DNA of 64,000 nt from Durusdinium trenchii. Taxonomy: Eukaryota; Sar; Dinophyceae; Suessiales; Symbiodiniaceae. Below the pieces are notes generated by a model. The model had not been told where the DNA came from, searched no databases, and worked only from the letters and a program-made list of their open reading frames with translations. How positions within the stretch are numbered: position 1 is the stretch's first letter; each line of letters opens with the position of its first letter. The DNA is taken from NCBI GenBank assembly GCA_963970005.1, contig CAXAMN010027439.1, forward strand, positions 75,342-139,341, in the 5' to 3' direction. Positions 63,262-64,000 of this stretch are shown here, in pieces. The position numbers were made by a program, and so were the translations under genes.

Positions 63262-64000
63262 AACGGAGGACATCATGAATCATGACACAATAAGTTGCCA
63301 AGTGGAAAGAGTGCACTCCTTCAGAGATTTCAGAGTCCCAGGTGAGCATGGATTTCAAGGTGGTGGCTTGTTGCCCTTCGGCGGATGCGGGCAGGTCCCA
63401 CAGCGACCTTCGACATCCGATGCATCCTTACGACTTGCAAAGCTTGCATTGAACCGAGGGTATATGGCGTCTTGGCGACATAACCCCGACAGTGCGTCAA
63501 GTGGCAAAGCCCGTGAAGTTGAAAGAACAAAGCGGCAGCCCAAACGAGGCACTTTCGATAGGATTTCGCACCAAGTGGATGGTGTACCAGGTGAAGTTGA
63601 GCCTATATATCGTACTAGACTGCCATTAGATAAATATAAATATATGTATATATATATATGTTATGTAATATATACATTTTTGTTTTGATGTTCATGAAGA
63701 TCGATTGATCTGACATGGAACCTTTTGTGAGCGCTCCTACCGATCATGCTCTGTTGGAACTGATCCGGATTCTTTGGGCTTCAAAAGGCAGACTTTGACG
63801 TCACGTCGGCTGGCCTGTGACGTGAGTTGGAATGAGTTTGGAGTAGCTGAGTAGCTTTTCTCATTGCCCCCCCCCAGTTCCTGAGATTCGTATCTTTAAG
63901 CATTGATGATGGACGTGGAATGCATGTTTCCGAAAAGAAGCATCGCATCCACCAACATCGTCCGGCCTCGGTCGGTCGGAAACGACGTCTCGGTCGAACC
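63262..64000. other. right edge, no supported gene
   Basis: A plus-strand frame to about 63688 is open but enters a TATATA tract (63630-63675). Nothing else is recognised up to the edge. Confidence 0.45.

Noticed and set aside
1-64000. tRNA, rRNA, CRISPR or bacterial operon signals
   Set aside because: None could be recognised by eye; the eukaryotic elements explain the repeats seen. A covariance-model scan would be needed to exclude small RNAs.

Overview
The window looks like nuclear DNA of a dinoflagellate, most likely a Symbiodiniaceae/Suessiales-type genome. Evidence: short decayed exons of pentatricopeptide (PPR) proteins with the SACEKA-type repeat common in these algae; exon edges with AG|G acceptors and one apparent GC donor; a Copia retroelement; proteins with KRPAA-type basic tails; and long stretches of mid-GC, non-repetitive DNA without recognisable genes. 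No rRNA, tRNA, CRISPR array or bacterial-style operon was seen. The genus is inference.

Layout. 1-10350: a (AGT)n microsatellite, gene-poor DNA, a chain of plus-strand PPR exons (about 3.85-9.1 kb), and an apparently intact single-exon F-box-like/leucine-rich protein (5922-7040). 10351-20874: a 10.5-kb DNA transposon. It has 35-bp terminal inverted repeats, subterminal repeats of TAGCTAGAAAT type, a possible TCC target duplication, one end reading CACTA, and a minus-strand transposase-like gene (16343-18391). It also carries six further minus-strand genes or gene remnants. A 21-nt imperfect palindrome (AGCGGCC, 4-nt loop, GGACGCT) lies after every gene, ten copies in all, none seen elsewhere in the window. 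This punctuated one-direction array is the most unusual structure here.

20875-30064: no gene called with confidence. 30065-37495: a young Copia-type LTR retrotransposon with identical 149-bp LTRs, a 5-bp target duplication and an initiator-Met-type primer site. It encodes Gag-protease-(methyltransferase-like domain)-integrase, then RT-RNase H in a +1 frame after a run of seven A, then a third ORF. 37496-41614: a flavin-containing monooxygenase-like gene in at least four exons (39664-41614). 41615-64000: mostly gene-poor, with a 42-bp minisatellite (about 45.7-46.56 kb), a CACTCT-type simple repeat, a few possible exons, and a poly-Gln/Pro-rich protein near 61.6-62.4 kb.

How parts may work together (inference): the transposon's genes would be read leftward as one unit and separated at the palindromes by 3' processing and spliced-leader trans-splicing; alternatively each gene plus palindrome is a movable cassette. 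The retroelement inserted recently into a TA-rich site. Splice sites were read by eye, and gene calls outside the two elements and the monooxygenase are tentative.
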